Shown here piece after piece: positions 12,030-24,320 of a stretch of 64,000 nucleotides of DNA. A program made the position numbers and the translations under genes. A model generated the notes under the pieces. That model ran no database searches and was not told the origin of the DNA. It saw only the letters and a program-made list of their open reading frames with translations. The DNA is taken from positions 29,159,858 to 29,223,857 of the forward strand of contig NC_084835.1 of assembly GCF_033115175.1 (NCBI RefSeq), given 5' to 3'. This stretch comes from Lepus europaeus. Taxonomy: Eukaryota > Chordata > Mammalia > Lagomorpha > Leporidae. The first letter of the stretch is position 1. Each line of letters begins with the position of its first letter.

Positions 12030-12115
12030 ACAGACCTCATTATTTCCATTTTATAGATGAGAAAACTGAGGCTGAGAGGAAGCTGAGTTGCTTGCCCCCA
12101 GGGGCACAGCTTACC
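12030..12115 (-). repeat. MIR-type SINE fragment
   Basis: Antisense core 'ccattttatagatgagaaaa' followed by 'ctgaggctgagaggaagctg' and 'gttgcttgcccc'. Confidence 0.7.
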
Positions 12116-12889
12116 ACCCACAGGAAGTGCTGTGGGGTCCAGTGAGGGAGGGTCTAGCATGCCTTAGCACCAGGCTACACCACTTGGGCCACATATTTTC
12201 CCTCTTAGCCCCAGAATCCTGCTCTGCAAAACAGAGGCGAGTCCCTACCTTGCCCATGTCATAGGTCTCTCCTAAGGCATGAGAGAATGTTCTACAGCAT
12301 TTCCCTCGGATGGGGGGAGGAATCAGCAAGTCTGAGCTGATGCTAAGCCCATCCTCTACCTCGCCACCTTCTGCTTCCCCAGCCTTGAACCCCATCAAGA
12401 ACCTCCAGGACACCCCTCCCAGTGCCTTTCAGGGAGCGCCCTGTAATTTGCTGAATCAGGGAGACTCATGAGTCATGGAAAGGCGGCGATGAGACCATGG
12501 CTGGCTCCTCCCCGATGCCGGAGAGGGCCACCGTCAGCATCCCTACTGCTGCTAGGGGACTGCCTCTGTGAAAGGCCTTTCATTTATCTGATAAGCAATT
12601 CTCACCATCACCATCACCATCACCGTCTCCTGTCATAGAGGAGAATATGGGAGTTCTGAGGGGTTATGTAACTGCTCAGAGGACAGACAGCTGATAGGAG
12701 CAAAGCTTGGAGCCAGTTTGTCTTGACTAAAATTTTTCATAGTTCCCTCTTAGTGTGGTTGTGGTGTATTTGTGGAGGTGGGAGAAGGGTGCCCTTCTGT
12801 GTGTGTTGTCACAGGAGACAGGAAGGATGGGTACCATTTCTTCACTGTGGAATCTTAGTGTAGCGAGAAAGAATGCAAAGATGGCTGCA
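12116..12889. other. Intergenic, contains a short hexamer repeat
   Basis: No gene. A (CACCAT)n-type run of about four units sits at 12603-12626. Confidence 0.5.
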
Positions 12890-13385
12890 TAATGTCTCCT
12901 GTGCTTTGCACATATTCCTGTGCACTAGGACCTTGTCCTCCTCCCGCTGAAAGGGGCAGGGTGTTTTTCCACCTCTTGTGAATCAAGGTTTGCTTTGACC
13001 AGTAGAATGCCCTGGAAATGATACAGTAGAACCTTCAAGTCTAGGCATCAAGAGAGCTAGGAAGCTTCCAATCTCACCTTCTCTGGAATGTGGTATCACA
13101 GTGTGAAAGAGCCCAGGTGGCCTCCCTAAAGAGAGCAGACCACACCTAAGCAAGACCTAGCCAACAGCCAGCATCAGCTGTTGTCTAGAGAGTGAGGCAC
13201 CTGGTGTCATCCAGCTCTTAGCCTTTCTGCCAGGCTCCAAGCAGAAACAGCAGCAGGATCCCTCCCTCCTAAGCCAGCCCAAACTGCTGATGCAGAGTCA
13301 CAAGCAAATGCCATGATTATTGTTTTCAGCCACTAAATGTTGGTGTGGGTGTGGTGTGTTATTTGGCAAGTGATCATTGATAAAG
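12890..13385 (+). mobile_element. Ancient LTR-like repeat (MaLR/MLT-type, tentative)
   Basis: Resembles the long eutherian repeat with 'gctttgaccagtagaatg', 'agccaacagccagcatcag' and the end 'ttcagccactaaatgttggt'. Family name from memory; no coding content. Confidence 0.4.
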
Positions 13386-13955
13386 TGATTGACTTATTTT
13401 CTCATCTGTAAAGTGGGGACGATATTCACATGGTACTTGATCGACTTGTAACCATGAGTAGGCAAGTTGAAGCCTGAGAATGCCTGAACCCTGAGTCTGG
13501 CACAGTTAGCAGCACCTGCACTGAAGGCATGAACCACTGGTGTGAGCAGCTGTGCTGAGGGCCCCTGAAGCGAGGGACAGGAGGCAAGCCCTTCAGTGGG
13601 TAGAGGAAGCATGTATGGAGAGGGCATCCCTGGACAAGAGTGAGGTAAGGCTCACAGCAAATCAGTGATGTGGCGGAGATAGTAAGCATCTGGCTGGAGT
13701 TGTCTTGGTTACAGAGCTATGAGGCCACCCTGAGTTTGGCTGGAAGCCCAGGATTGTGGAGGTTAGAGCCAAGCTGATGCAATACCAAAACGTCCCTGAG
13801 GTCATGGAGGCCTCAGGTTCCATGGGCAACATGAGGGTGTAGTGACTACGGAACTGACAAGGCGGAAGCATCTCCATAGCATCTTTCAGGTTCAGGCCTG
13901 AGCATGCCCTAGCTCTGCTGAGTACCTTTGCATAGCCCCCATCCCCCCAGGAGGA
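13386..13955. other. Intergenic, nothing certain
   Basis: A MIR-like core 'tctcatctgtaaagtgggga' at 13400-13425. No gene recognised. Confidence 0.4.
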
Positions 13956-14470
13956 AGTCTAGACTGCGGATCCCAGCTTCTGCCCGACTGCAGCCTGAGC
14001 TGCTGAGGGTTGCACTCAGCTCCACCACTCCCCTTTGCCTTCATATTCTAGCGCACCCCCAGACTCTCAGGTCCTGGTGTGGACCATATCTCTGCTCACC
14101 TCGGGGTCTCAGCACAAGCTGTGCCCTTCTTCTTGAGTGCTCTTACTCAGGCTTCCTCTGCTTCACCTGGAGAACCCCTACATGCCTTTAGAAGATCAAG
14201 CTAAAACATCCCTTTCTCCAGGGAGCATCCTTGATTCCCCAAATCTGGGTTTGGCTCTCCTCCTCAGGCCTCCCCTGGCACCCTGCCCTTCCCTGCCCCT
14301 CTGACACTGTGACTGTTGGTCTCCAGGATGAGTGATCTAAGAACACAAGGATGGAAGTTTCTTTACCCACCTCTGTAACCCCACCACCAAAATTGGTGCT
14401 AGCACACAGTCAGTGTGCATTAAATACGCCTTCCTTCTGTGTAAACGATAAATTGGTGAGTTGAGTGAAG
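13956..14470 (+). repeat. L2 LINE 3' end
   Basis: Sense L2 features: 'aagctaaaacatccctttct', 'tcctcctcaggcctcccctg', 'gcacacagtcagtgtgcatt', 'aaatacgcc'. Confidence 0.6.
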
Positions 14471-15165
14471 TCTTGGAGATAAAAATGACAGCAACAAACA
14501 GAAAATCAGAGTCTGAATCAAGACAAAGTGGTAGATACCATCTTGATAAGGATCATGGACTTATGAGGACATGCGTGAGTTTCTCAGGGGATGGGGGTGT
14601 CTAGATGAAATGGCCTACTTATGAAAGGCTGGTTCTCCCAGGGGTGGGGTGGGAAGGCACCCAGAGGCCTCTCCTGATTTATGAGTGCTCTGGTTAGGGG
14701 AACTCCACTGAGTTGGGGATTGAGGAGCAGCCTTTGTAAGCATCAGTAGAGGCAATAGTGTTGGGTAGTTTGACTCACTTTGACATCAAACACCAAATGT
14801 CAGTGATGGCATAGAGCAGAGCTTTGCAACATAGGACGTGCTTGCCTTCCCTCCACTCTGTGAGTAAGGATGCAGGTTTCTTCCAACTTGGGGCTCCATC
14901 AACCCTTAGTACTTCGGAGTCCCCTGCTCCCAGCTGATGGAAGAGAAAGATGCAGGGGAGAACTCACAGAGGCATCTCTTCTGTTCATCTTCCATGGGAG
15001 ACAACTAGTCATCTCATCGCCCTATGTGTGAGAAATGTGAAGTATTGTCTCTGGTTGGGTGGCCTGGTTAGGTGGCCACTTCCCAGTGTCAGTGTCACAG
15101 TGATGAAGGGAGAGCTTGAATCTCTGGTGGGAAAATGCACTCTCTGGCAGATTGAAGGTCTACAA
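14471..15165. other. Intergenic, nothing recognised
   Basis: No gene or confident repeat. Confidence 0.45.
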
Positions 15166-15290
15166 ACCTCCAGCTGCTCATCTGTAAAATGAGGGCAGAA
15201 GTAAACTTCACAAGAGTCTTGGGATTCTTGCTGAAATTGGATGAAAGATAAAACCCTTAGCAAGTGCCAGGCCTAGAAAATAAATGCTTA
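15166..15290 (+). repeat. MIR-type SINE fragment
   Basis: Sense MIR: 'ctgctcatctgtaaaatgag' and 'ccttagcaagtgccaggcc', then 'aaataaatgctt'. Confidence 0.65.
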
Positions 15291-15580
15291 GCTTGGTGTT
15301 GCTTAAGCCTGTGCTTGTGACACCAGTGTCCCATATTGGACCACTGGTTCAAGGCCTGGCTGCTCTGCTTCCAATCCAGTTTCCTGCCAATGTGCCTGGA
15401 AAATCAGTGGAACATGATGGGCCCCAACCACCCACATGGGTGCCAGGATGGCATTCCTAGCTCCTGACTGGCCTGGCCCAGCCCTTGCTGTTTAGGCCAT
15501 TTGAAGACAGAACTAGCAGAAGGAAGGTTGATTCTCATTCTGTGTCATTCCGTCTTTCAAATAAGCAAATCTTTTTTAAA
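15291..15580 (+). repeat. C repeat (CSINE), older
   Basis: Sense copy ending 'gtctttcaaataagcaaatc'; the internal 'tgactggcctggcccagccc' is diagnostic. Confidence 0.8.
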
Positions 15581-15611
15581 CAAGGGAAATAAATACTTGA
15601 AAAATAATACC

Positions 15612-15865
15612 TTTTTTAAGAGGCAAAGACAGAAATCTGTCATACGCTGGTTTACTCCCCCAAATACCCACAGTGGCCTCTACCCGGGAATGGGAATTCA
15701 GTCCAGGTCTCCGATGTGGGTGCCTAGTTACTTGGGCCATCTCTGCTGCCTCCCAAGGTCTGCATTAGCAGAAAACTAGAGTGAGCAGCCAGAGGTGGGT
15801 ATCATTGTGGCATTCCATTGTGGGATGTGGGCATCTCAATGGCTAGGCTAAATGTCTACTCCATG
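15612..15865 (-). repeat. C repeat (CSINE), older
   Basis: Antisense copy: 'gctggtttactcccccaaat', 'ctgctgcctcccaaggtctg', 'cattagcagaaaactagag', worn head. Confidence 0.75.
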
Positions 15866-16525
15866 CTTTTTAAAAAAAAAATTTTTATTAGTAGACACAC
15901 AGTTTGTCTGAAGGCAGTGGACGGAAAACATCTAAATTTTCTCTCTCCTTTTTTTGCTGCTTCTGCAGTTTGCACCATTGTTTTATCCTTTTTCTTCTTG
16001 CTTTCCTCTCCCCTCTCTCTCTTCCTCCTGTCCCCTTGGGTCTCAGGACTCGCTTGGTGCCTCCCAGAGCGCGTTGTCCCCATCCTCATCGAGTGGACTA
16101 ACTGTCTCTGCAGGCAGATGCAGCTCCCGTCACCAGCTCACTCTCACTCCCCCTCCCTTTATGTCCACAAGCCTCAAGCTTTTGACCTCAAGAAAGCACA
16201 TGATACCAACCAAACCTGCCAAAGAGGCACTACCACCACCACTTCCCAACTTAGCCAGAGGATAGTAGCCAGTGTTCCATGAACAGGAGTCAAATATATT
16301 GGATGAATTCAGGGTGAAACAGCAGGTTTGTTTCCTCTTGCTGCTCTTTGATATTAGTACTGTCAGTATGCTCATGAACATCGAAGTCCTTTGCTAAATG
16401 ACACACTGCATGTGGAGCAGCCCCTGGGTCAGTGAGAAAGGAGATGCTTATAACACATATCAAAAATCGGAGTTCTTGTTTGTTTCGGCAGGGACAAGCT
16501 GGTTAGGAATCTAGCTGATGATTTG
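15866..16525. other. Intergenic with a pyrimidine-rich tract
   Basis: CT-rich from about 15935 to 16040. No gene recognised; open frames here arise from low-complexity sequence. Confidence 0.45.
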
Positions 16526-16527
16526 TT

Positions 16528-16850
16528 GTCTTTTTTAAAAAAATCTTATTCATTTATTTATTTGACATGCAGCCTGACAGAGAATCTTGATCCATTGGTT
16601 CCCTCCCCCAAGTGACTGCAATGGTTGGAGCTGGTACAGGCCAAAGCTAGGAGCCAGGAACTCCGTCCCGGTCTCCCACATGAGTGGCAGGGGACCAAAT
16701 ACTTGGGCCATCTTTTGCTGCTTTTCCAGTCCTGTTAGTAAGGAGCTAGATTAGAAAGGGAGAAGCTGTGACTTGAACTGGAGCTCTTACATGGGATGCT
16801 GGTGTCTCAAGCAGTGGCTAACTCGGCTACATAACAGCTTTATTCCCATA
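16528..16850 (-). repeat. C repeat (CSINE), older
   Basis: Antisense copy: 'attcatttatttatttgaca', 'gctaggagccaggaactccg', 'acttgggccatcttttgctg', head near 'ggctacataacagc'. Confidence 0.8.
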
Positions 16851-17202
16851 TTTTGTTTTTAAAACTAATTCCATCCTTTTATGGAAATGCTGCTATTGGG
16901 CTTTGGAGGCAGCCTTTTGCAGGTTACATCGTGTAGATTTAAAAGCCGATAGAGTGGCTGCTTTTGTCCCCAAATCTCAACTCAGGTCACTAAAATCAGA
17001 AAAAATCAGGCATCTGTTCAAGGTGATGCTGTTGGTGAGCAGCAAAGCCAAAACCTGGATATGGCTGTGCTTTTCATGCCATCATTAAATATTGGGGTCT
17101 TGCAACATGCAAGGCATTTCTTCATACCACGTGATAAATCCTTTTGGTTTATTTTCTTTAACTTCTTTTTTTTGCTTACAAATGCAGACCTTCTTGATTG
17201 AG

Positions 17203-17408
17203 ACCAGTGGTTTTCACCCAGGGTAACTTTGCCCCCCAGAGGACATTCAGCAACATCTGGAGATACTTTGAGTTGTCACAATGGGAGAGTGTTGGCACCT
17301 AGTGAGAAGAGGCCAGGATGCTTCTAAACATCTTGCAATGTCCAGGACAGACCCCTAGAACAGTGATCCAGCCCTGGATGTCAATAGCAATGAGGCTGAG
17401 AAACCTCA
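17203..17408 (+). mobile_element. MER20 DNA transposon (hAT-Charlie)
   Basis: Nearly full-length copy: 'agtggttttcacccagggta', 'ctttgccccccagaggacat', 'tcaatagcaatgaggctgag' and the end 'aaacctc'. Ancient and non-coding. MER20 copies have been reported as regulatory elements in eutherian endometrial stromal cells. Confidence 0.8.
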
Positions 17409-17849
17409 CTTAGAGGGAGATCACTTTTAAAAACCATCATAACGCAAAAGCCTGCAGGGGCCAGTTAGGTGGTATCAGTGGATGGCTAAGCAGACGTGCC
17501 CAGCTCTGTTGAAAGGGGAGGAGCAGTGGCTAATTGGATCCCACAGATTGCTGCTTCGTGGGATCTATGGCATATGCACCCAGACGGCTGGCTCGTTCCA
17601 CTTCTCAAGGCAGAAATCCAAATTTTAATGTGAAATATTCAACTCTTAAATGTTGATGACTCATTTGAGTATTTTTTAATGATATGTCAAACAAAACACA
17701 TCTGGAAGCATGATGTCGACAGCTGGGAGTGCCTACCCAGCGTTGAGCCAATGTTAGGTGTTTCAGATGGCACTGGCCCTACACTTCCTTGCTTTAACCT
17801 CAGACTTATTCCAGTGTCCCTGTCCTTGTCACTTTCCCCTCCTCGCCAT

Positions 17850-18105
17850 CATTTACTGAACTCTTACTACGTTAGGCGGTACATCCTGTACTAAGCACTC
17901 CATAAGTGTTAGTCTGTTTTATTTTTTACGAGAACCCCAAGAGGAAGCATGTAATTCTCTCTCCCATCTTAAAGACAGAGGGTTCAGACACACACACAAG
18001 TTATGCAACTTTCCCAAGGTCAGAGTTGCAAGTGGCAGTCCTGGGATTTGAACCCCAACAGTCTGGCTCCAGAGCCTGTGTTCTTACCTGCTAAGCCAGG
18101 CTGCC
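17850..18105 (-). repeat. MIR SINE
   Basis: Well-preserved antisense copy: 'cctgtactaagcactccata', 'aactttcccaaggtcagagt', 'gatttgaaccccaacagtct'. Confidence 0.85.
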
Positions 18106-18221
18106 CTGGAAAAGATGTTGCATTTCTTACACTCCACGGTGGGCCTCACATTACTCATGGGTCTACCGCTCTGGTCAGCAGGGATTCCCCAGGTGTTCAG
18201 AACCTCAGTCCCTCTACTGAA

Positions 18222-18395
18222 AGCCATGGTTTTCAAAGGAGGTGATTTGGCAATGTCTGGAAACATTCTGGTTATCACCAACAGAAAGTGGGGAAGGCTA
18301 TTGGCATCTCAGGGGAGGGGCCAGGGACAGATCTCCATAACAAAGAACTCTCTGGCCCCAAGTTCAACAGCGTCTAGACTGAGCAACCCTGACCC
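18222..18395 (+). mobile_element. MER20 DNA transposon, second copy
   Basis: Diverged copy: 'catggttttcaaaggaggtg', 'atttggcaatgtctggaaac', 'tggttatcaccaacagaaag', end 'gactgagcaaccctg'. It lies about 400 bp downstream of the WNT5A poly(A) site. Confidence 0.7.
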
Positions 18396-18783
18396 GCAGA
18401 TGTAACTGGCAGGATGCAAAAAGCAACCAGCATAATATTGCAGGTGACTAAGTCTGTTCTCCTGGGACGCCGCTCTATTTCGCTCTCCATAGCAGTCCAT
18501 CTTCTCTTGCCCCGGAGTTTCATGGCAGTCCCATCCCAGTGTACTAAATGCCCACACTGAAGAAGAATCTCCCAGAACTCTCTGAAATATTAGCTTTAGC
18601 AAAGTAAATAAAAAATGGAATAATGAACAAGAGGCCAAAGAAAAATGAGCAGTAAAGTACAAAGTCCCTGAGATTCAATGATGGCATCATCTACGTGCCT
18701 AGGAACGCTAGTGTCCTTTCTGGATGCTCTAGGGCATAACCCGTGCCCAGTGAACTCGTGTTTCAGGGAACATTTTCTCTGCT

Positions 18784-18829
18784 AAACACACACACGTGAC
18801 TGCGTGGGATTTCATAAAATGATTTTAAT
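18784..18829 (-). terminator. WNT5A: WNT5A polyadenylation signal and downstream element
   Basis: The minus strand has ATTAAA at 18829-18824, the common variant signal. About 28 nt further on is a GT-rich stretch (GTGTGTGTGTTT, 18795-18784), as expected for the cleavage-stimulation element. Cleavage is expected between roughly 18803 and 18812. This pairing is better than at the other AATAAA hexamers in the 3'UTR. Confidence 0.75.
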
Positions 18830-18935
18830 AGAAAAGTACAAGATATGAACAAAAATAAATAATCTTTATCTCATTTCTAGCCCAGTAAATTGTACACTGC
18901 ATATAAAAATTGTCTAAGATGCAATTTTCCCTCCA

Positions 18936-18941
18936 TTTATT
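18936..18941 (-). terminator. Possible alternative poly(A) hexamer AATAAA
   Basis: A canonical AATAAA on the mRNA strand about 110 nt upstream of the main signal. It could give a slightly shorter 3' end. No clear GT-rich element follows, so support is weak. Confidence 0.3.
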
Positions 18942-20698
18942 TTTCCTTTAGAAATACCAAGACAGCATTTTAATTCAATCTTCTAGTTTCCAACTGATAT
19001 ACTTTTAAAAACTCACATCAACTTTTAATTCTACAGCCATATCTTCAAGTTGCCTAACACGATGATGCTTCACTAAAACAAAGTATTATCCAATCATGAG
19101 GTTTAGGTGTAAAGTTTGTGTGACCAGGTAAATTAGAAGATCCCTTTTTTTTTTTTTTTTTGAGTTTTATTTCATGCCTCTAGATGTTTCCCAGATGAAA
19201 CATTTATTTCATCTTTGCAAACATATCCTCTCCTTTCCCCCACTCCATAGAGAGGAGACTAGAAAATAATTTCTTAAAAAAATAAATACTTTAAAAGTCT
19301 ACTTTACAGTGATATTGCAGTATTTTAGACCTGTGCCCTGGTGCTCGTTTGCATTAAATATATACTTCAAGTTGTAAGTACCTTTTCTACCTGCCTCTAT
19401 TCATAGGATGGGCCACTTTGTCTTTGGGGGTTGTTTTTGCTGATGATTTCTTAGAGTCAGCTGGTACTGATCTTTGATTTGGAGTACTTACTCTGCTATA
19501 GCATCGTATTTGATCATTTCAGTGACTTGAGTAGTGTTAAACTGAAAATTGGTATTGGCAAAATCATCTAAGAGTCCGGAGAGGCTGCTAACACTTAGTG
19601 CCAGTCTCGGGAGGTCAGTAGCTCGTGGAACTGAACAGACTGGATTGAAACTCCAAACATCTTCCTTTGACAGAAGCCCGTAGGGACGATCTTGAACGTG
19701 GCTCTGTTTGTTGCTGCCTGTATGTAACATTTTTGTGTTGTTGTGGTTGTTAATTTTCCTGTATTGGGAAGATGGTAAATGCACTCCAGGATGAGAAGAA
19801 AAAATATGCTGACACTGCTAAATTGAGTATATATTTTTGCAATAAAGAACACTGGTCAATATACAACTGAGGAAAAACTGAACCAGATGTGAGTCCTAGA
19901 ACCACAAGCGTTTGAATTTGCCCAGAAATGCTATTTTAAACACTCTGTATGTTGGTCTCCTGGTTTTTTGTGGAATAATGCATTCTTGGCATCCTTCGAA
20001 GGCTTCAACATGTTACAAGGTTATCCGGAAAGGGAAAAGGAAAAAAAAAAAAGTGAAGGGCTAGCGTATCAATCTGGGGTAGCACTGGCAGATTTCAGTG
20101 CACATGTTCATCAAGCACAAGAGCTCATATTAATTGCACTTCACACAACGAACCTTCAGTTCCCAATGAGTTTTTGTTCTCTGCAGACGGAGGCTTGTTT
20201 TCCATAGAAACCGCTTTCAAAGGGGGGCACACGGGCCTGAGTAAATTCAAACAGAGGTGCAATAGTTGCAGTGGTAAACACAAAAGATACTTGTACATTG
20301 TTTGGGGTTTTTTTTTGGACTAAAAATCTGGTCATGGGTAAAAGCATGTGCCTTTTGGGTTCTTCTCTGGGCTGTAAAAAGAGCAACACACTCTAAAACA
20401 ATTAAGTTACACGCATAATGTTAGAAGAATGTGAGCGATCCTACAACCAGCTTTAAGCCATCTGCTAGATTTTTTTTTTTTTTTGAGAAACATACATAGG
20501 AAAGGAGAATTCCCCTTTTGTCTGTTACACATAGAAATCTTTTGAAGCTTCCAAATAGCTTGGTTCTGGTGAAATTCTCCAATCTTGTATCATTTTGACA
20601 TGGAGTAGTCCTCAACTATCCCTCATGGATTCTTCAGAAAGCTCTACATAAATTATCTGAAGGACAACTGAAACCACTGACCAATATACAAGTAACAT

Positions 20699-20704
20699 TT
20701 TATT
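20699..20704 (-). terminator. Possible proximal poly(A) hexamer AATAAA
   Basis: A canonical AATAAA within an AT-rich part of the 3'UTR. If used, the 3'UTR would be about 2.46 kb and would drop the distal AU-rich elements. Only the hexamer supports it. Confidence 0.25.
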
Positions 20705-21719
20705 TTATATTCTATCTTCCATTTGCCATAAGCCTTTCGATGTTTGTTTTTTAAACCAGTGAAATATACAATCACGCAAGACGGAAATATGTACATTAAA
20801 AGTACAGAATAAAGGCCATAGAAGATATACATAATATCTGAATGACACGTAGAATATTTTACATTAAATAGTTTCTTTTAAAAGCTAGGATTGTTAAACT
20901 CAACTCTGTTCATAAAGATGAATCACTAAAAAGGAACAAAATCTGATTCAGCAAATAAAGTCCTTTATGGTTTTTGTATAATAAAAACCAACAAAGTGAC
21001 ATTTTAAACTAATTAGTGCTTTTCAATGTCAAGATCTTTTGCTTGCAATTCACTGCAACAGAGGGGATGTGAATATCCTTGTGCAATAAATTAAGAGCTA
21101 CAGCTGGCTAAGGTGTGACATGATGGCCACCAAGCCTAGGAGGATGACGGGAGATGCATTATCTTCCCAAACTTTTAAGACGTGGAAAGTTGTGAGATAA
21201 TATGGTTGATGGGACTTTTTTTGGGGGGTGGGGGTGGGGGGAGGATGTCCTTGTTTAAAAAAAAACATTTAAAACTAGCTATGAATGTCTTGAGTTGGAT
21301 TTCCCTTAGGGACTCAAATAAGTACTACCAGGTACTACCGAATCCAGTGGGTAAGGGCTTCCACTCTGCAGAAGGAAGATGCTGAGGCTGTTCTGAATTT
21401 TGAGTATCTCTTGGTGTCCATGTCCACGACACATAATGCCCTCTCTACAAGGTGCACAGAAACAGGTTCAAGGGTAAGGCGTGGGGTGGGACAGATCCCA
21501 GACATCTCCATACCGACCGGCTTTGTGGAGTCAGAGCCCCACGCTGCCTCCAGAGCAAGGTTGCTTTGAGGCGCTGAAGGGGACCTCGCCCAAGGTCAAC
21601 AGTCAAAAAAAAAAAAAAAATTTTGGAAAAATCCCGATTGGATTGCAGTGAAGGACAACAATGTTCAAGACAGAAATTACCCCAGAGTAAACTGTAAATC
21701 TAAACCACTGGCTGCACTG

Positions 21720-21766
21720 AGATATATTTATATTTATATTTATATATGTATATATATATATATATG
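21720..21766. repeat. TA-rich microsatellite in the WNT5A 3'UTR
   Basis: Runs of ATTTAT then TATATA, able to fold into a hairpin in the mRNA. Confidence 0.9.
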
Positions 21767-23164
21767 CTATGTACAAAAGGCTTTGAGATATCAGGCACCA
21801 TTAAACCACATTTCCCCCCTTGTAAATGCAACTGTTCAAGTACACAAGGAACAGTTTTCAGGTACCCCTGCAGTATAATAGGAAAAGCTCGAGTGGATAG
21901 TCTAAACACAGGATCGGAACAGTGACACGCTGAGACACCTCTGTGAGCTCCAGCAGCCAAGGAATGTCATTAAAACAGAAGAAACGGCTGCTTCTCAAAA
22001 TTTTCAGGGAAAAACAAAACAAAAAAAAAAAAAAAAACACCTCATCCCTAAGTGGTGAACTGTTTGCCAAGTGGAGCCCCTAATGTTTCATTTCCCATCC
22101 TAGAATCAAGGGGGACCCAGCGGAGCTGCCGTCTGGAAGCGTGGCCAGTACCACATCACGGCCAGAGGAATGAGCGAGGGCCCCAGGTCAAGGAGGAAGG
22201 TGGGTGTCTCGCTTCTCCTCTAGCGGGCCTTTAGCTCTAGTGCGGGGCTGGGCTACTGACATCTGAACGGAATTCATGTGTGACTTTTGCTGTTTTTTGT
22301 TTTTTTGTTTTTTTTTATCCAAGCATCCCTAAGAAAATGGTAAGCTATTTCCCTTTCTATTGAAACCAGTATGCCTTCCTCAACCACAAAGTCACCTGGG
22401 GTGTCCTTTCCCAATCTGAAAGCCAAATTCTCATACCAGCTGATAGGATTTGTCTTAAAATAGTTTTCCTGTGCTGTGCTGTTTTTTCTTCCAGTTTCTG
22501 GCAAGTTCCCTCCCTGCTCCCCGACTTCCACAAGCCATCAGAATTAAAGTCGATGGTGGAACACTTGAGAAGAGTGACACACAGATAGTGCTTGTTGCTT
22601 TGAGAATGAGATTCTGACATGGTAAAGGATCAGTTTGAAAATGTCAAACACAGGCTGGCAGCAGGTGAGTCTCCCTCCGCGCCTTCATCCCCTCCCAGCC
22701 TTTTATCTTGCCCCAGAGCATGTGCACTTCATTTTGGTTAGAGATGCTGATCTGTGCATTGATTCTTACCTGATCCAACGGATCTACCAACCCCATGGGA
22801 CCCTGTACTTGAGGAAAAGACAAGGTATTTCTTTGGCCTGCTGGATGCGTACTCGGCCCACACAGCTGAGTTAGGAGACGTGAGAACTCCTCCTCCTCCA
22901 CTACCCACAGAAGTCTTGGATCACCTTTCCAAAGATCCACAAAATAAATATTTTTCTTGGTTCCCACCCCACCATTATTGCCAAATAATAATTATATTAA
23001 TAACAAACCACAGAGTTCTTAGATGGAACAGGAAAAAAAATATGGTTCCGGTTGTAATTCTTGGGGGAAAATAAAAAATATTTAAACAACACAAAACAGA
23101 ATCACTGTACTTTCTATAAATAAGTGGGTCCTGGGAGTGGGGTTGGGTGATGGGCGGGCACCCA

Positions 23165-23695
<531 letters not shown>

Positions 23696-23994
23696 TTAAC
23701 TAATTAAGTTGTCCTTGACTTTGGTTGGCTGGGGCCACGTTCACCCACCTAGGTTAGGGGCTGCGTCGTCTCCCCTTTGCCCTCCTCTACTGGAAATCTT
23801 AAAAACTATGGAATGCATCTGTTCTTATTCCCTCATCATCACCACTCACCATCACAGTTTTTGACTGGCAACAGGAGAAACAGGAAGTCACTCCAGTTGC
23901 TGCTCTGCTTGCAGGGAGACTTGAGCAGCCACACAAGAGCACCCAACCCAGAGACTGCTCCCAGGTCATTCACCTGCAAGAACTCCCACAGCCA

Positions 23995-24100
23995 GGCTGT
24001 GAGGTAAGAGCTAACATTCCCATTTCACAGAGAAGGAAAAGTGAGGCCCAGAAAGATGCACTACCCACCCAGCCAGTGAGAAGTAGGGGTGCCATGACTG
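23995..24100 (-). repeat. MIR-type SINE fragment in intron 4
   Basis: Antisense core 'catttcacagagaaggaaaa' followed by 'gtgaggcccagaaagatgc'. Confidence 0.55.
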
Positions 24101-24184
24101 AACTCCAGCAATTGGACCCCCAGCCCATTCTCAAGATGTCCCCATGGGCACCTATGGCATCCTGCACCAGTGGGGACAGGGTTT

Positions 24185-24320
24185 ACATCTTGGCTCACTA
24201 CTACCATTATTGCTGTGTGCCAGGGACTGTCAGAAGGGTCCTGACATTCATCATCCCAGCAACATGGTCACGTAGGTGCAATTAGGTGACAGCACAGCGA
24301 CACAGCCTCAAAGTGGAGGA
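24185..24320 (-). repeat. MIR-type SINE fragment in intron 4
   Basis: Antisense start 'ctaccattattgctgtgtgc' and 'cattcatcatcccagcaac'. Confidence 0.5.

Larger units (their letters stand above)
18805..23164 (-). other. WNT5A: WNT5A 3' untranslated region
   Basis: About 4.36 kb of AT-rich, C-repeat-free DNA between the stop codon and the poly(A) signal, close to the length I recall for the human 3'UTR. The first few hundred bases resemble the human 3'UTR start, including the CTTATTTATAG segment near 23117. It contains AU-rich nonamers at both ends (23115-23123 and 18854-18862), a TA-rich microsatellite at 21720-21766, a C-rich run in the mRNA sense at 21220-21242, and homopolymer A or T tracts near 19145, 20040, 20470, 21605 and 22020. 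Minus-strand AATAAA hexamers at 18936, 19166, 19203 and 20699 could give shorter 3' ends. No open frame here looks coding. Confidence 0.85.

Noticed and set aside
12602-12628. CRISPR-like short direct repeats
   Set aside because: A simple hexamer run without spacers in a mammalian genome.
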